58,352 nt of DNA from an uncultured Prevotellaceae bacterium (GCA_902780025.1 CACZDV010000016.1:1-58352); one strand, 5' to 3'; shown: positions 17,017-25,318, numbered from the stretch's first letter. The notes: a model not told the origin generated them from the sequence alone. Made by a program: numbers and translations.

Positions 17017-17574
17017 ATGACCGAAACCGAAGTCAATCTGATAGAGGGCTTGCTGAAACAGAATCGCGGTGCCCAGGAACAGATGCTCGACAGCTATGGG
17101 CGTGATGTCTTCGCACAGATAGCACGGCTCATCCCTGCCATCGAGGATGCCGAGGAGGTGTATCAGGATGTCTTCGTCAAGGTCTTCAAGAATATTAGGA
17201 AGTATGATGCGGAGAAATCGTCGCTAAAGACGTGGGTGTCGCGAATAGCCTATCACGAGACGATCAGTTTCCTGAGGAAAAAGAGTCCGGCGGTCATCTA
17301 TTTCGAGGATAATGGCATTGAAGCTCAAGCACTGACTGATGCGGAAGTGGGAGAGACCTTCGGACAGCCCAATGCCGAAACGGTACAGCTGATCAGGGCG
17401 GCCCTGAAACATCTGCCGCCAGAGGAGAAAGCCATCATCACCATGTTCTATTACGAGGAACGGAGCCTGAAGGAGATTGCCTACGTCACGGAGTCGATAC
17501 CCACGACCGTTGCCTCGAAACTGAGCAGAACGAGACGAAAACTTTGTAGAATCATTAAAATGTTACAGTCATGA
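17017..17574 (+). CDS. ECF-type RNA polymerase sigma factor
   Basis: 185 residues from ATG 17017 (an in-frame TTG at 17011 is also possible). Region 2 contains DAEEVYQDVFVKVFKNIRKYD (split as DAEEVYQDVF and KNIRKYD), with SSLKTWVSRIAYH. Region 4 reads LPPEEKAIITMFYYEERSLKEIA, with a helix-turn-helix ending SKLSRTRRKL. No other domain is present, which is the standard layout of an extracytoplasmic function sigma factor. Its stop overlaps the start of the next gene, a one-helix membrane protein, by 4 bases (ATGA), the usual layout for a sigma/anti-sigma pair. No TAnnTTTG box is visible upstream, so it may read its own promoter type. Confidence 0.92.
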   Translation: MTETEVNLIEGLLKQNRGAQEQMLDSYGRDVFAQIARLIPAIEDAEEVYQDVFVKVFKNIRKYDAEKSSLKTWVSRIAYHETISFLRKKSPAVIYFEDNGIEAQALTDAEVGETFGQPNAETVQLIRAALKHLPPEEKAIITMFYYEERSLKEIAYVTESIPTTVASKLSRTRRKLCRIIKMLQS

Positions 17575-18716
17575 AAGAGGACAATGCTCAATGCACAATG
17601 CACCGCTCGGCGACGCAAGGAGACGCTTCGCTTGCGAAGAATTCACAATGCACAATGCACGAGGCACAATGGCGACATCAGGACAAGAATTTGCGTGAAG
17701 CCCTTCGGCAGGAAGAGGCGAATCTGCCACCGATGCCCGCCGACCTGAACGAGCGGCTACAACAGCGTCTCTCCGCTTCCGGGAGAGGGCGGGGGGTGAG
17801 GCTCCTCTTTCTTGCTGCCGCCGCCTGCATCGCCCTGCTCATCGTGTTCAACTTGGGAAAACGGCGAAGTCCGCAGGAATCCGTCGTGGCGCAGCAGACG
17901 GAGAAGCTGTCGGCAGTCCCCTCACAGCCTATCGTCGAGGAGCCGCAACCAGAGGTCATGTCCGACGAGCAGCCCGTGGAAAAACCTGTAATGGAACCCA
18001 GCGAGAATGCACCTCAGGCAACAGAGTCGACATCGACGGAAAATGTCAAGGCTCCCCGTCGTTTCAGCGCCCAGCCCATCCTGGATATCACATCGTCCGA
18101 AGGCGAGCCTTTCTTCCTTGCCTCCACCTCCTATATGGCCACGCATAGGGGCCACCAGGACGGTCTCGCCGGCACAAATACTCCTGAAGCCGGCGATGAT
18201 GACGCCCTGAGTCTGTATGCCGCCAAAGACAAGGACGGGATGCCCGAGGGATGGACGGAGTTAAGGAACTGGAGCAATGACCAGAAGGTCCGTCGCAAGC
18301 TGACGAAGAAGGAAAGGAGACAGGCGGCTGTCGTTGGTGCCCTTGCAGCGAAGCGCTGGCATATCGACATCAATTCGATGAGCACCATGCGTTATGGCTC
18401 CCGAACAGTGACCTCCGACTTCTACCTGGAACTGCGAGGCGACACGTTGCGCAGCTATCTGCCCTATCTGGGGCAGGCCCATGCGTCGCCGACACTCTCG
18501 CCGTCGATAGGCCTGAACTTCGAGGAACCCGTGCTGACCTACAAGGAGAGCAAGCCCAAGTCGAACAAGTACACGCAGATTGACATCGATGTCAAGACCC
18601 GTGAGGACTCCTACCACTATGTGATTGAAATCTACGGTAATGGCCATGCGTATATCCGTGTGCGCTCGATGAATCGCGACCCCATCAGTTTCGACGGCAC
18701 AATGGACATCGAATAA
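17571..18716 (+). CDS. Single-pass membrane protein, probable anti-sigma factor, with in-frame repeat insertion
   Basis: 381 residues. The N-terminal 75 residues are cytoplasmic (LREALRQEEANLPPMPADLNERL at 40-62 resembles the start of many Prevotella proteins encoded after sigma factors). One membrane helix lies at about 78-96, then a Pro/Glu/Gln-rich linker and a C-terminal extracytoplasmic domain (about 250-381) of unknown fold. Residues about 5-34 come from a short repeated DNA element (17583-17672), not from the gene family: two CTMH motifs flank DASLAKN. The gene overlaps the sigma factor by 4 bases and precedes the DUF4419-serpin gene by 18 bases. Function is inferred from position and topology only. 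Confidence 0.75.
   Translation: MKEDNAQCTMHRSATQGDASLAKNSQCTMHEAQWRHQDKNLREALRQEEANLPPMPADLNERLQQRLSASGRGRGVRLLFLAAAACIALLIVFNLGKRRSPQESVVAQQTEKLSAVPSQPIVEEPQPEVMSDEQPVEKPVMEPSENAPQATESTSTENVKAPRRFSAQPILDITSSEGEPFFLASTSYMATHRGHQDGLAGTNTPEAGDDDALSLYAAKDKDGMPEGWTELRNWSNDQKVRRKLTKKERRQAAVVGALAAKRWHIDINSMSTMRYGSRTVTSDFYLELRGDTLRSYLPYLGQAHASPTLSPSIGLNFEEPVLTYKESKPKSNKYTQIDIDVKTREDSYHYVIEIYGNGHAYIRVRSMNRDPISFDGTMDIE
17583..17672 (+). repeat. Short repeated element of the CACAATGCAC type inside a coding region
   Basis: It has two runs of ATGCACAATGCAC-like sequence (17589-17603 and 17642-17660) around a perfect small hairpin CTTCGC-TT-GCGAAG (17626-17639). The frame stays open through it and adds about 30 residues. 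A related piece (ATTCACAATTCACAATGCAC, then GCTTCGCTT) lies in another gene at 32496-32540. Confidence 0.8.
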
Positions 18717-18734
18717 CTAAACACCAACCGACCT

Positions 18735-21317
18735 ATGAAGCAGATACTAACCGTCATCATGCTGGCACTCATCGCCAGTCAGGTGACGGCTCAGAAGAGC
18801 GTTACCTTTGTAGTCGACGAGAATCTCTCGCCCGTCGAAAAAAATAATATGGAAAGATTCCAAGAGAGTGGTTCTAAGGCTGCCAAAAGTATCTTCCATG
18901 ATGAAGGCGTTCCCGGTGACACCCACGCCATGATTGCCTGGAGCTTTTCTGACGACGAGAAGTTTTACATCTTCACGGGAAAGGATGTGTTCTTCAAGAC
19001 CATTGTGCAGGCATACGCCGAGCATCGTCCACTCGTGTTCTCGCCCGATATGATATGGGTGCTTATCAGTCAAGGGTTCGCCCGCTACGTCAACGCTCAT
19101 TCCGAAGAGATGCGCGACCGGTTGGTGAACCACACAGGAAAAATGGACCTGGTGGTGCAGTCCGACAAGGACCTGCTTTCCGAGGATGCTGACTGGGAGA
19201 AGATGATGGGTGACTTCACAGCCCAGATCAACGAAAACGCCAAGGGCGACATTGCCAAGACCATCACCGCCGACTTCTCCACCACTGGCACTACCGAGCG
19301 CATCACCTCTCAGATCACGCTGATGGAGACCATGAAGAGCTATTTCGACTATGTGGTCCATTATATAGCCTGCGGCATCCCGAGCATTACGCTTACAGGT
19401 AGTCCCCAAGACTGGCAGAAGGTGCTGGAGAAGACTCGGCAGCTGGAGAAGTACGGCATCGGCAAATGGCCAAAGAGCCTTGTCCCTATCCTGACGGAGT
19501 TTGTCAAAGCCTCTGAGGGGAAACCCAATCAGGCTTTCTGGAAGAAGATGGTGAAGAAGGGGCGTCTTGACAAGTTTGCGGGTGGCGGATGCGACCTCCG
19601 CCAGCCGACAGAACTGGATGGCTGGATACTCAAGTTCTTCCCTGACGAGAACGGACTGACGCCCGACCAGGTGCCACACACTCACAAGATGCCGTCGGAG
19701 CGGGTGTATGTGGACTTCAAATACCAAGTCATCAACCCTGTCGACGGTACGGTCATCATTGATACCCCGCTGCAGCTCGTTGCAGGCTTCATCGGAACGG
19801 AAGTGGACCCCCTGACACATGCCCTCAAGCCCAAGATGGGGTGGGTGGTACGACAGATGGAAAGCAACGATAGTATTGCGAAGAGGCTCGAGAAGATGGA
19901 CTCAGAGTCTTCGTTCTTCGGCATCGAGTTGCGCGTTAACAAAGTGCCCGAACACCTCTCCCTGTTGCCACACATCAAGCGCTTGACCCTCCGCTTTACC
20001 GACAAAGTGGAACTGCCCGAGTGGTTCTACCATCTGCAGATTGATAAGCTGACGATAGAAGGCGAGATGAGCGACGAACAGGAAGCCGCCATTTGGGAGC
20101 ATTTCCCTAAAGCTGACGTCAGAAAAACCAAAAAGACGAAAGACATCAGAAAAGTCAGAAAGGCGTCTGACCTGCCTATCCCCAAGAGGGAAATCAATGT
20201 GTCGGAATACGAGGCACTCGGAATAGAGAATGATAACGAAGGGGTGTCGAATGAGAACAACCCGCGGCGCAACCTCCATCTGTCTGACGAAGAGCTGACG
20301 ATGGTGACGCCCGTCAACGACCTCGGTTTCAATATGCTCCGCAAAGTCGGCAGCAAGGAGAGTATCCTCCTGTCGCCCTTGGGCATGACCTACGCCCTCG
20401 GACTGATTAACAACGGTGCCAGCGGTAAGACGAGGACGCAGATCAACAAGGTGCTGGGTTGCGACGACTCGAAGGCCGCCAACATCAACGACTTCTGCCG
20501 CAAGATGCTTACGGAGTCGTCGAAGCTCGACAAGCTGACCAAGCTGGATATCACGAACGAGTTCTTCTCGCACAAAACTTACAAGCCCAAGTCAGCCTTC
20601 AAGGAGGTGGCCATAGACTATTATGACACGAAGTTCAAAGAGTCGGAGTCAGGCCCGTCGCAAGGCTTTGCTTTGGTGAACACCATCTACTTCAAGGGCA
20701 TCTGGACAGACAAGTTCCGCAAGGCTAACACAAGGGACGAGGTGTTCAAAGGTGAGAATGGCAAGGAGAAGACGATGCCGATGATGAACCAGACACGCAA
20801 CTTCTTCTATACCGAGGACGACCTCTGCCAGGCGCTCTGCCTGCCCTATAGCAATGGCGCCTATCAGATGATGGTCCTGTTGCCGAAGGAGGGCAAGACC
20901 GTCGGCGACGTGGTCCGGTCGCTGACGTCTGATAGCTGGGAGAAGATGCATGACCAGATGAGAAGAGTCCAGGTGGAAGTGAAGCTGCCGCGCTTTAAAT
21001 CGTCGTCCGAAGTGGTGCTCACTGACGTTATGAAGACACTCGGCATGCCCGATGCCTTCAGCATGGCGAAGGCTGACTTCTCCAACCTCTTCGACATAAA
21101 ATCCTGGATTGCCAAGGTGAAGCAGACGGGCCGTATAGAGGTCGACGAAACGGGTACCGAGGCAACGGTCGTCACTGCCTTGCAGGGGCGTATTGCAGGA
21201 CTGGATTTGGTGCAACCTGATATCGTTCGCTTCCACGCCACCCATCCGTTCCTCTACTTCATCAGGGAGTGGACAACGGGCACCATCTTCTTTATCGGGC
21301 AGTATATGGGGACATAG
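18735..21317 (+). CDS. Exported DUF4419-serpin fusion protein
   Basis: 860 residues with a signal peptide (1-19, ending VTAQ). Residues about 60-335 match the DUF4419 pattern (VQAYAEHRPLVFSPDMIWVLISQGF, SYFDYVVHYIACGIP, GGCDLRQPTELDGWILKFFPDE). A short beta/leucine-rich link follows (about 395-450). Residues about 528-860 form a serpin: NDLGFNMLRKVGSKESILLSP, ALGLINNGASGKT, LVNTIYFKGIW, and the reactive-loop hinge EVDETGTEATVVTA before HPFLYFI. Between YYDTKF and ALVNTIYFKG the usual INxWVxxxTxGxI segment (helix F) is missing. It is third in the sigma/anti-sigma operon, so stress may induce it. A role in inhibiting host or rival proteases is possible; inhibition is uncertain given the deletion. 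Confidence 0.85.
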   Translation: MKQILTVIMLALIASQVTAQKSVTFVVDENLSPVEKNNMERFQESGSKAAKSIFHDEGVPGDTHAMIAWSFSDDEKFYIFTGKDVFFKTIVQAYAEHRPLVFSPDMIWVLISQGFARYVNAHSEEMRDRLVNHTGKMDLVVQSDKDLLSEDADWEKMMGDFTAQINENAKGDIAKTITADFSTTGTTERITSQITLMETMKSYFDYVVHYIACGIPSITLTGSPQDWQKVLEKTRQLEKYGIGKWPKSLVPILTEFVKASEGKPNQAFWKKMVKKGRLDKFAGGGCDLRQPTELDGWILKFFPDENGLTPDQVPHTHKMPSERVYVDFKYQVINPVDGTVIIDTPLQLVAGFIGTEVDPLTHALKPKMGWVVRQMESNDSIAKRLEKMDSESSFFGIELRVNKVPEHLSLLPHIKRLTLRFTDKVELPEWFYHLQIDKLTIEGEMSDEQEAAIWEHFPKADVRKTKKTKDIRKVRKASDLPIPKREINVSEYEALGIENDNEGVSNENNPRRNLHLSDEELTMVTPVNDLGFNMLRKVGSKESILLSPLGMTYALGLINNGASGKTRTQINKVLGCDDSKAANINDFCRKMLTESSKLDKLTKLDITNEFFSHKTYKPKSAFKEVAIDYYDTKFKESESGPSQGFALVNTIYFKGIWTDKFRKANTRDEVFKGENGKEKTMPMMNQTRNFFYTEDDLCQALCLPYSNGAYQMMVLLPKEGKTVGDVVRSLTSDSWEKMHDQMRRVQVEVKLPRFKSSSEVVLTDVMKTLGMPDAFSMAKADFSNLFDIKSWIAKVKQTGRIEVDETGTEATVVTALQGRIAGLDLVQPDIVRFHATHPFLYFIREWTTGTIFFIGQYMGT

Positions 21318-21374
21318 CTTGCAGGAAAAATTAAAAGATTTCCACGTTTACTTGCATCTATGCCATAAATTGCT

Positions 21375-21382
21375 TACCTTTG
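21375..21382 (+). promoter_or_regulatory. -7 promoter box of the rhuM gene
   Basis: TACCTTTG lies 19 bases before the ATG at 21402. Confidence 0.7.
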
Positions 21383-21401
21383 CATACAAATGTAACGAGA
21401 T

Positions 21402-22436
21402 ATGGCAAAGAAACACGAAATAAGAAACAGCACGGCAGAGTTCCTGATATTCCAGGTGGAGAATAAAGAACAGGGCATAGAGGTGATGTATGCCGAAGAT
21501 ACCATCTGGTGTACACAAAAAGCGATGGCGACACTCTTCGATGTGGGAGTGCCCGCTATCAGCAAGCACTTGGCAAATGTCTTTGAGACTGGTGAACTGA
21601 AAGAAGAGGCAACTATTTCCAAAATGGAAACAGTTCAACAAGAAGGCAATCGTGAGGTGAAACGTACGGTAGTGATGTATAAACTTGACGCCATCATTGC
21701 CGTTGGCTATCGCGTAAACAGTATCCGCGCTACCCAGTTCCGCCAATGGGCAACGAGTGTGCTGCGTCAGTTTGCCATTCGTGGCTACGTGCTCGACAAA
21801 AAACGCATGGAAAATGGAACGTTCTTGAGTGAGGACTACTTCGAGCACCTGCTTGCCGAGATTCGCGAGATACGTCTCTCCGAGCGTCGTTTTTACCAAA
21901 AACTGACGGACATCTATGCCACGAGCATGGACTATAATAAGGATGCTCCTACCACACGGATGTTCTTCAAGCGCATTCAGAATAAGATGCACTATGCCGT
22001 ACATGGACGCACGGCGGCAGAACTGATAGTGGAAAGGGCTGATGCCGATAAGGAGCATATGGGGCTGACAACCTGGGAGAATGCGCCTGACGGTAAGATT
22101 GTGAAGACCGATGTTGTGATTGCCAAAAACTATTTGAAGCAGATGGAGCTGGAGGACATGGGACGTATCGTGACGGCGGTGCTGGAGTTTGCCGAGAGTC
22201 GTGCCAAACGCCATATCCCTATGACGATGGAGGACTGGGCCAAGCGTATCGATGCTTATCTGAGCAGCGACGAGCGCCCCTTGCTTGACAATGCCGGCAG
22301 CGTAAGCCACAATGAAGCCGTGCTTCATGCCGAGACAGAGTTCGAGAAATACCGCATCGTGCAAGACCGTCTGTTCCAAAGTGACTTCGACAAGTTTTTA
22401 GGGGCATTGCCGTTAGAAGAGGGAGATTCAGACTGA
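21402..22436 (+). CDS. rhuM: RhuM-family protein (virulence-associated / phage-antirepressor-like)
   Basis: 344 residues. It begins with a BRO/antirepressor-like part (EVMYAEDTIWCTQKAMATLFDVGVPAISKHLANVFETGEL), then RTVVMYKLDAIIAVGYRVNSIRATQFRQWAT, the family's signature stretch, and ends with a helical region containing FFKRIQNKMHYAVHGRTAAELI and a Fic/DOC-like charged tail. RhuM was first seen in a Salmonella pathogenicity island; its molecular role is still unclear. The gene has its own promoter. It often travels on islands, which agrees with the glycerate kinase remnant directly downstream. No membrane segment or signal peptide is present. Confidence 0.9.
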   Translation: MAKKHEIRNSTAEFLIFQVENKEQGIEVMYAEDTIWCTQKAMATLFDVGVPAISKHLANVFETGELKEEATISKMETVQQEGNREVKRTVVMYKLDAIIAVGYRVNSIRATQFRQWATSVLRQFAIRGYVLDKKRMENGTFLSEDYFEHLLAEIREIRLSERRFYQKLTDIYATSMDYNKDAPTTRMFFKRIQNKMHYAVHGRTAAELIVERADADKEHMGLTTWENAPDGKIVKTDVVIAKNYLKQMELEDMGRIVTAVLEFAESRAKRHIPMTMEDWAKRIDAYLSSDERPLLDNAGSVSHNEAVLHAETEFEKYRIVQDRLFQSDFDKFLGALPLEEGDSD

Positions 22437-22499
22437 CGCGAAGAGACAGTTGGATAAAGTCCTGCGGATATGGGCTTTGGCGGTCGTCTCGCTTAGGGC
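22428..22499 (-). pseudogene. Remnant of a glycerate kinase 3' end
   Basis: On the minus strand this piece reads ALSETTAKAHIRRTLSNC and then stops. The intact glycerate kinase at 24238-25302 ends ALKPATAKAHIRQTLSDC. The DNA agrees over 51 bases (22450-22500 with 24257-24307, 40 of 51 identical), including a perfect 21-base block (22464-22484 with 24271-24291). It has no start and no body: the membrane-anchored AraC gene ends exactly at its left side in reading direction. It overlaps the last codons of rhuM on the other strand. It is best explained as the end of a second, lost copy. Confidence 0.8.
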
Positions 22500-23188
22500 T
22501 ATACTTTATTCTTTAACATCCGACTGATGGTATTCAGATAGTCTATTGGCGTGATGCCGAACGAGAATTTGAAGGCACTGTTGAAGGCTGCAGCATCTTT
22601 GAAGCCACACTTGCTGACAATGCTTTCCATTGAGCTGTCCGAGTGTTCCATGAGCAACTTTGCAGCGTACTCCGCCCGAAGGGAGTTGATATAGTCTTTC
22701 GTTCTCTCGGGATCCTTGTAACGCGGTATAAGCCTGCAGAACTCATCCTGACTGACGCCCATAAACTCTATCAATGCGTAATAGTCGAAATCAGGGTCCG
22801 TAAATGGCTTCTCCTTATTTACACGGGCATCCATCTTCACAAAGAAGGCGTGTTCCTCATCCATTGGGGCCGCCTTGGTTGTCTTTGTCTTCGCTGCCGA
22901 TTGCTTTTTCTTCACCATCTCCTCCTGATCGTCCAGCGACAGTTCTCCGTTGCCCACTATAGCCCGATAGTCATCCAGCGCATTTAGAATGCGGCGAAGC
23001 TGCTCATTTCGCTGACGGATAATCCTGCTTTGACGCAGGCCGAGACCTCCCAGCACGAGGAGCACTATCACGATGACAACAAGTATCACGATGACGCCTT
23101 CGGCCGTAGCCAGCGTGACTACATGGGCATGACAGAACTGTGTTGTCAGTAATAGCAACAAAGTAATTACGGTAATCCTCTTTCTCAT
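22499..23188 (-). CDS. Membrane-anchored AraC-type helix-turn-helix regulator
   Basis: 229 residues from the ATG at 23188 (an in-frame GTG at 23194 is possible). A signal-like hydrophobic start (about 4-20) is followed by a strong membrane helix (about 30-52, rich in Ile, Val and Leu), a basic/charged linker (KKKQSAAKTKTTKA) and a C-terminal AraC-like DNA-binding domain (about 125-215: LIEFMGVSQDEFCRLI, LRAEYAAKLL, SIVSKCGFKDAAAFNSAFKFSFGITPIDYL). The layout suggests DNA binding from the inner membrane. It has its own promoter and is divergent from a soluble AraC gene. Target genes are unknown. Confidence 0.85.
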   Translation of the reverse strand: MRKRITVITLLLLLTTQFCHAHVVTLATAEGVIVILVVIVIVLLVLGGLGLRQSRIIRQRNEQLRRILNALDDYRAIVGNGELSLDDQEEMVKKKQSAAKTKTTKAAPMDEEHAFFVKMDARVNKEKPFTDPDFDYYALIEFMGVSQDEFCRLIPRYKDPERTKDYINSLRAEYAAKLLMEHSDSSMESIVSKCGFKDAAAFNSAFKFSFGITPIDYLNTISRMLKNKV

Positions 23189-23226
23189 AAGCACGGTCTA
23201 TATTTAGTTTATAGCTCCTTTGGCTG

Positions 23227-23234
23227 CAAAGATA
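23227..23234 (-). promoter_or_regulatory. -7 promoter box of the membrane-anchored AraC gene
   Basis: On the minus strand TATCTTTG lies 38 bases before the ATG at 23188. Confidence 0.7.
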
Positions 23235-23342
23235 CTGCTTTTTTGTGATATATTCAACATTTTTTAGCATAAAATACTACCAGTTTTTGCATTTCTGCTA
23301 TCAAAATGTGTGATTTGTTGTTGCTATTTGAAAGAAAAGTTG

Positions 23343-23350
23343 TAAATTTG
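23343..23350 (+). promoter_or_regulatory. -7 promoter box of the soluble AraC gene
   Basis: TAAATTTG lies 20 bases before the ATG at 23371. The divergent boxes at 23227 and 23343 leave a shared AT-rich control region between the two AraC genes. Confidence 0.65.
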
Positions 23351-23370
23351 CAACCGTAAAATGACCAGAA

Positions 23371-24264
23371 ATGATACAGATTGACACAACATTAGTCCAA
23401 TTTTTACAGTCCGTTGAGCAGAACGGATTGTGTGTGGCAAAAGAGGTACACGGTTCCCTCGTGACTGGCGTAGATGAAGTGTTCCCGCACGTCATTATCA
23501 TTATGTGTATGCGCGGCACTGCACGTGTCATGTTCGACATGCAGGAATTGTCGATTGAAAAGAACGATTTCGGCGTACTCTTGCCCGGACATGTCTTGCG
23601 TCGCACTGCGTGTTCAGAGGATTACGCCTATTCATGCGTCATCATCTCAGCGGATATGTACAACGAACTGAAGACACATATCTTCAGCCATGACTATGAT
23701 AAGTTCGCAACCGTGCCGAAATGCCATCTGACCGATGTACAAGCCAAGCGCATGATGGCGCTGAACGAGCTGTTGGGAGCAATCGCTTCGCACGACGTTT
23801 ATGACCTTCAACTGCGTCGTCAGATGTTGCTGTCGCAGCTGGCTGTGGGCTACGAGTTCATCAATTACTACCGTCGTGAGCAGGACAGGCAATGGACGAA
23901 GAGTCGTCCGGCGGAGCTTTACGCGCAGTTCTGCGACCTGGTAGTAGAGCGCTACAGGGAAAATCGTAATGTTCAGTACTATGCCGCGCTGTTGGGCTAT
24001 GACGCGCGCTATTTCTCAAAGGTGTTCCGCCAGTACAGCAACGGACTCTCGCCCCTGGAATGGATTCAGCAGTATGTGGCGACGCAGGCCAAGCTCATCA
24101 TCGATGCGCATCCCAGGCAGACGGTGAAGGAAACCGCTTTTCAGCTCGGGTTCCCCACAACCGCCAATTTCTGCCGATACTTCAAGCGAGCCACCGGCAT
24201 CTATCCGCAGGAGTATAAAAAGAGGATGAACCATGACTTACAGGAAGTCTTGGCAGTCCGATAA
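23371..24264 (+). CDS. AraC family transcriptional regulator (soluble)
   Basis: 297 residues. The N-terminal half is a cupin-like sensor domain (about 20-150; ITLARVMFDMQELSIEKNDFGVLLPG region). The C-terminal half is a two-helix-turn-helix AraC domain: YAALLGYDARYFSKVFRQYSNGLSPLEWI and AFQLGFPTTANFCRYFKRATGIYPQEYKK. This is the usual length and order for the family. It is divergent from the membrane-anchored AraC gene and converges on the glycerate kinase gene, with a 27-base overlap of their 3' ends. The ligand and targets are unknown. Confidence 0.93.
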   Translation: MIQIDTTLVQFLQSVEQNGLCVAKEVHGSLVTGVDEVFPHVIIIMCMRGTARVMFDMQELSIEKNDFGVLLPGHVLRRTACSEDYAYSCVIISADMYNELKTHIFSHDYDKFATVPKCHLTDVQAKRMMALNELLGAIASHDVYDLQLRRQMLLSQLAVGYEFINYYRREQDRQWTKSRPAELYAQFCDLVVERYRENRNVQYYAALLGYDARYFSKVFRQYSNGLSPLEWIQQYVATQAKLIIDAHPRQTVKETAFQLGFPTTANFCRYFKRATGIYPQEYKKRMNHDLQEVLAVR

Positions 24265-25302
24265 AGTCTGGCGGATATGGGCTTTGGCGGTTGCCGGTTT
24301 CAGGGCTTCGTCCAGGGGAAGGGCGGGAGGATTGATGCAGCGCACCTGCGAGAAACCGGCATCGAGCAGCAGCTGGCGGTCGGCCATTCTGCCGGCTATC
24401 AGTAGGACGGGAACCCCCTGACGCTTAGCACACTGGAGGATGCCGTAAGGCAGTTTCCCCATCAGCGTCTGACGGTCGGCCGCGCCCTCGCCTGTGACGA
24501 CGAGGGAGGCACCGCTGAGGAGGTCGTCGAAGCCAACGGCCTCGAGCAGCAGGTCAATGCCTGAGCGGCAGTCGGCATTCATATATTGCAGGAAGGCATA
24601 GCCGAGACCGCCGGCGGCTCCTGCGCCAGGCACGTCCTGACGGTCGAAGCCGAAGTGACGGGCCGAGACTGCTGCGAACCGTCGGGCACGGTCGTCGAGG
24701 CTGAGCACCATCTCCTGAGTAGCCCCTTTTTGCGGCGCAAACACATGGGCAGCACCGTTGGGGCCACAGAGCGGATTGGCGACGTCGGTAGCGATGGTGA
24801 AGCTGACCTCGTCGAGCCCGCGGACATCACGCCACGAACCGCCCTTTGCCAGGCCGTCGATGACGGCACGAATCATGCCGATGCCGCAATCGCTGGTGGC
24901 ACTGCCGCCAAGTCCCACGACCATCTTCCGACAACCGCGACGCACGGCATCGACCACGAGCTGGCCCGTGCCATAGGTAGTTGTCACCATCGGGTTGTGT
25001 TCTTCGTCTGTGAGCAGCGTCAGTCCGCTGGCCTGTGCCATCTCGATGACCGCCGTCGTGCCGTTGACGAGGTAGTGGGCCGTGATACGCCGCATCAGCG
25101 GGTCGCGGACGCTGACAGCCACCATCTCGCCACCCAGCGCACCCTGGAAAGCAGACAGGAAACCCTCGCCGCCATCGCTGACAGGTACCTGTACGACCTC
25201 AGCCTCAGGCATCGCTGAAAGGATGCCTTCCGATGCTGCCTCATTAGCCTCGGCCGAGGTCAGGCAGCCCTTGAACGAATCGATGGCTACGATGATTCTC
25301 AT
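24238..25302 (-). CDS. glxK: Glycerate 2-kinase (GarK/GlxK family)
   Basis: 354 residues from the ATG at 25302 (MRIIVAIDSFKG); the longer frame to 25341 covers the promoter box. It phosphorylates D-glycerate with ATP to 2-phosphoglycerate, feeding it into glycolysis. Typical motifs are DSFKGCLTSAEA, VPVSDGGEGF, IEMAQASGL, TTYGTGQLV, GLGGSATSDCGIGM, GAGAAGGLGYAF and VTGEGAADRQTLMGK. The gene is convergent with the soluble AraC gene. A decayed second copy of its 3' end lies at 22428-22499. Confidence 0.93.
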   Translation of the reverse strand: MRIIVAIDSFKGCLTSAEANEAASEGILSAMPEAEVVQVPVSDGGEGFLSAFQGALGGEMVAVSVRDPLMRRITAHYLVNGTTAVIEMAQASGLTLLTDEEHNPMVTTTYGTGQLVVDAVRRGCRKMVVGLGGSATSDCGIGMIRAVIDGLAKGGSWRDVRGLDEVSFTIATDVANPLCGPNGAAHVFAPQKGATQEMVLSLDDRARRFAAVSARHFGFDRQDVPGAGAAGGLGYAFLQYMNADCRSGIDLLLEAVGFDDLLSGASLVVTGEGAADRQTLMGKLPYGILQCAKRQGVPVLLIAGRMADRQLLLDAGFSQVRCINPPALPLDEALKPATAKAHIRQTLSDCQDFL

Positions 25303-25318
25303 ACGGGTTTTTCTGGGG

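Noticed and set aside
17571-18716. Frameshifted or degraded gene because of the repeat at its 5' end
   Set aside because: The frame is open from the overlapping ATG through the repeat into the membrane helix and the C-terminal domain, so the gene appears intact.
21348-22379. A 343-codon open frame antisense to rhuM
   Set aside because: It is the reverse-complement shadow of rhuM, without recognisable domains or start signals.
23195-23370. Small RNA gene between the divergent AraC genes
   Set aside because: The space is explained by two promoter boxes and AT-rich control sequence; no hairpin with a T-run is seen.
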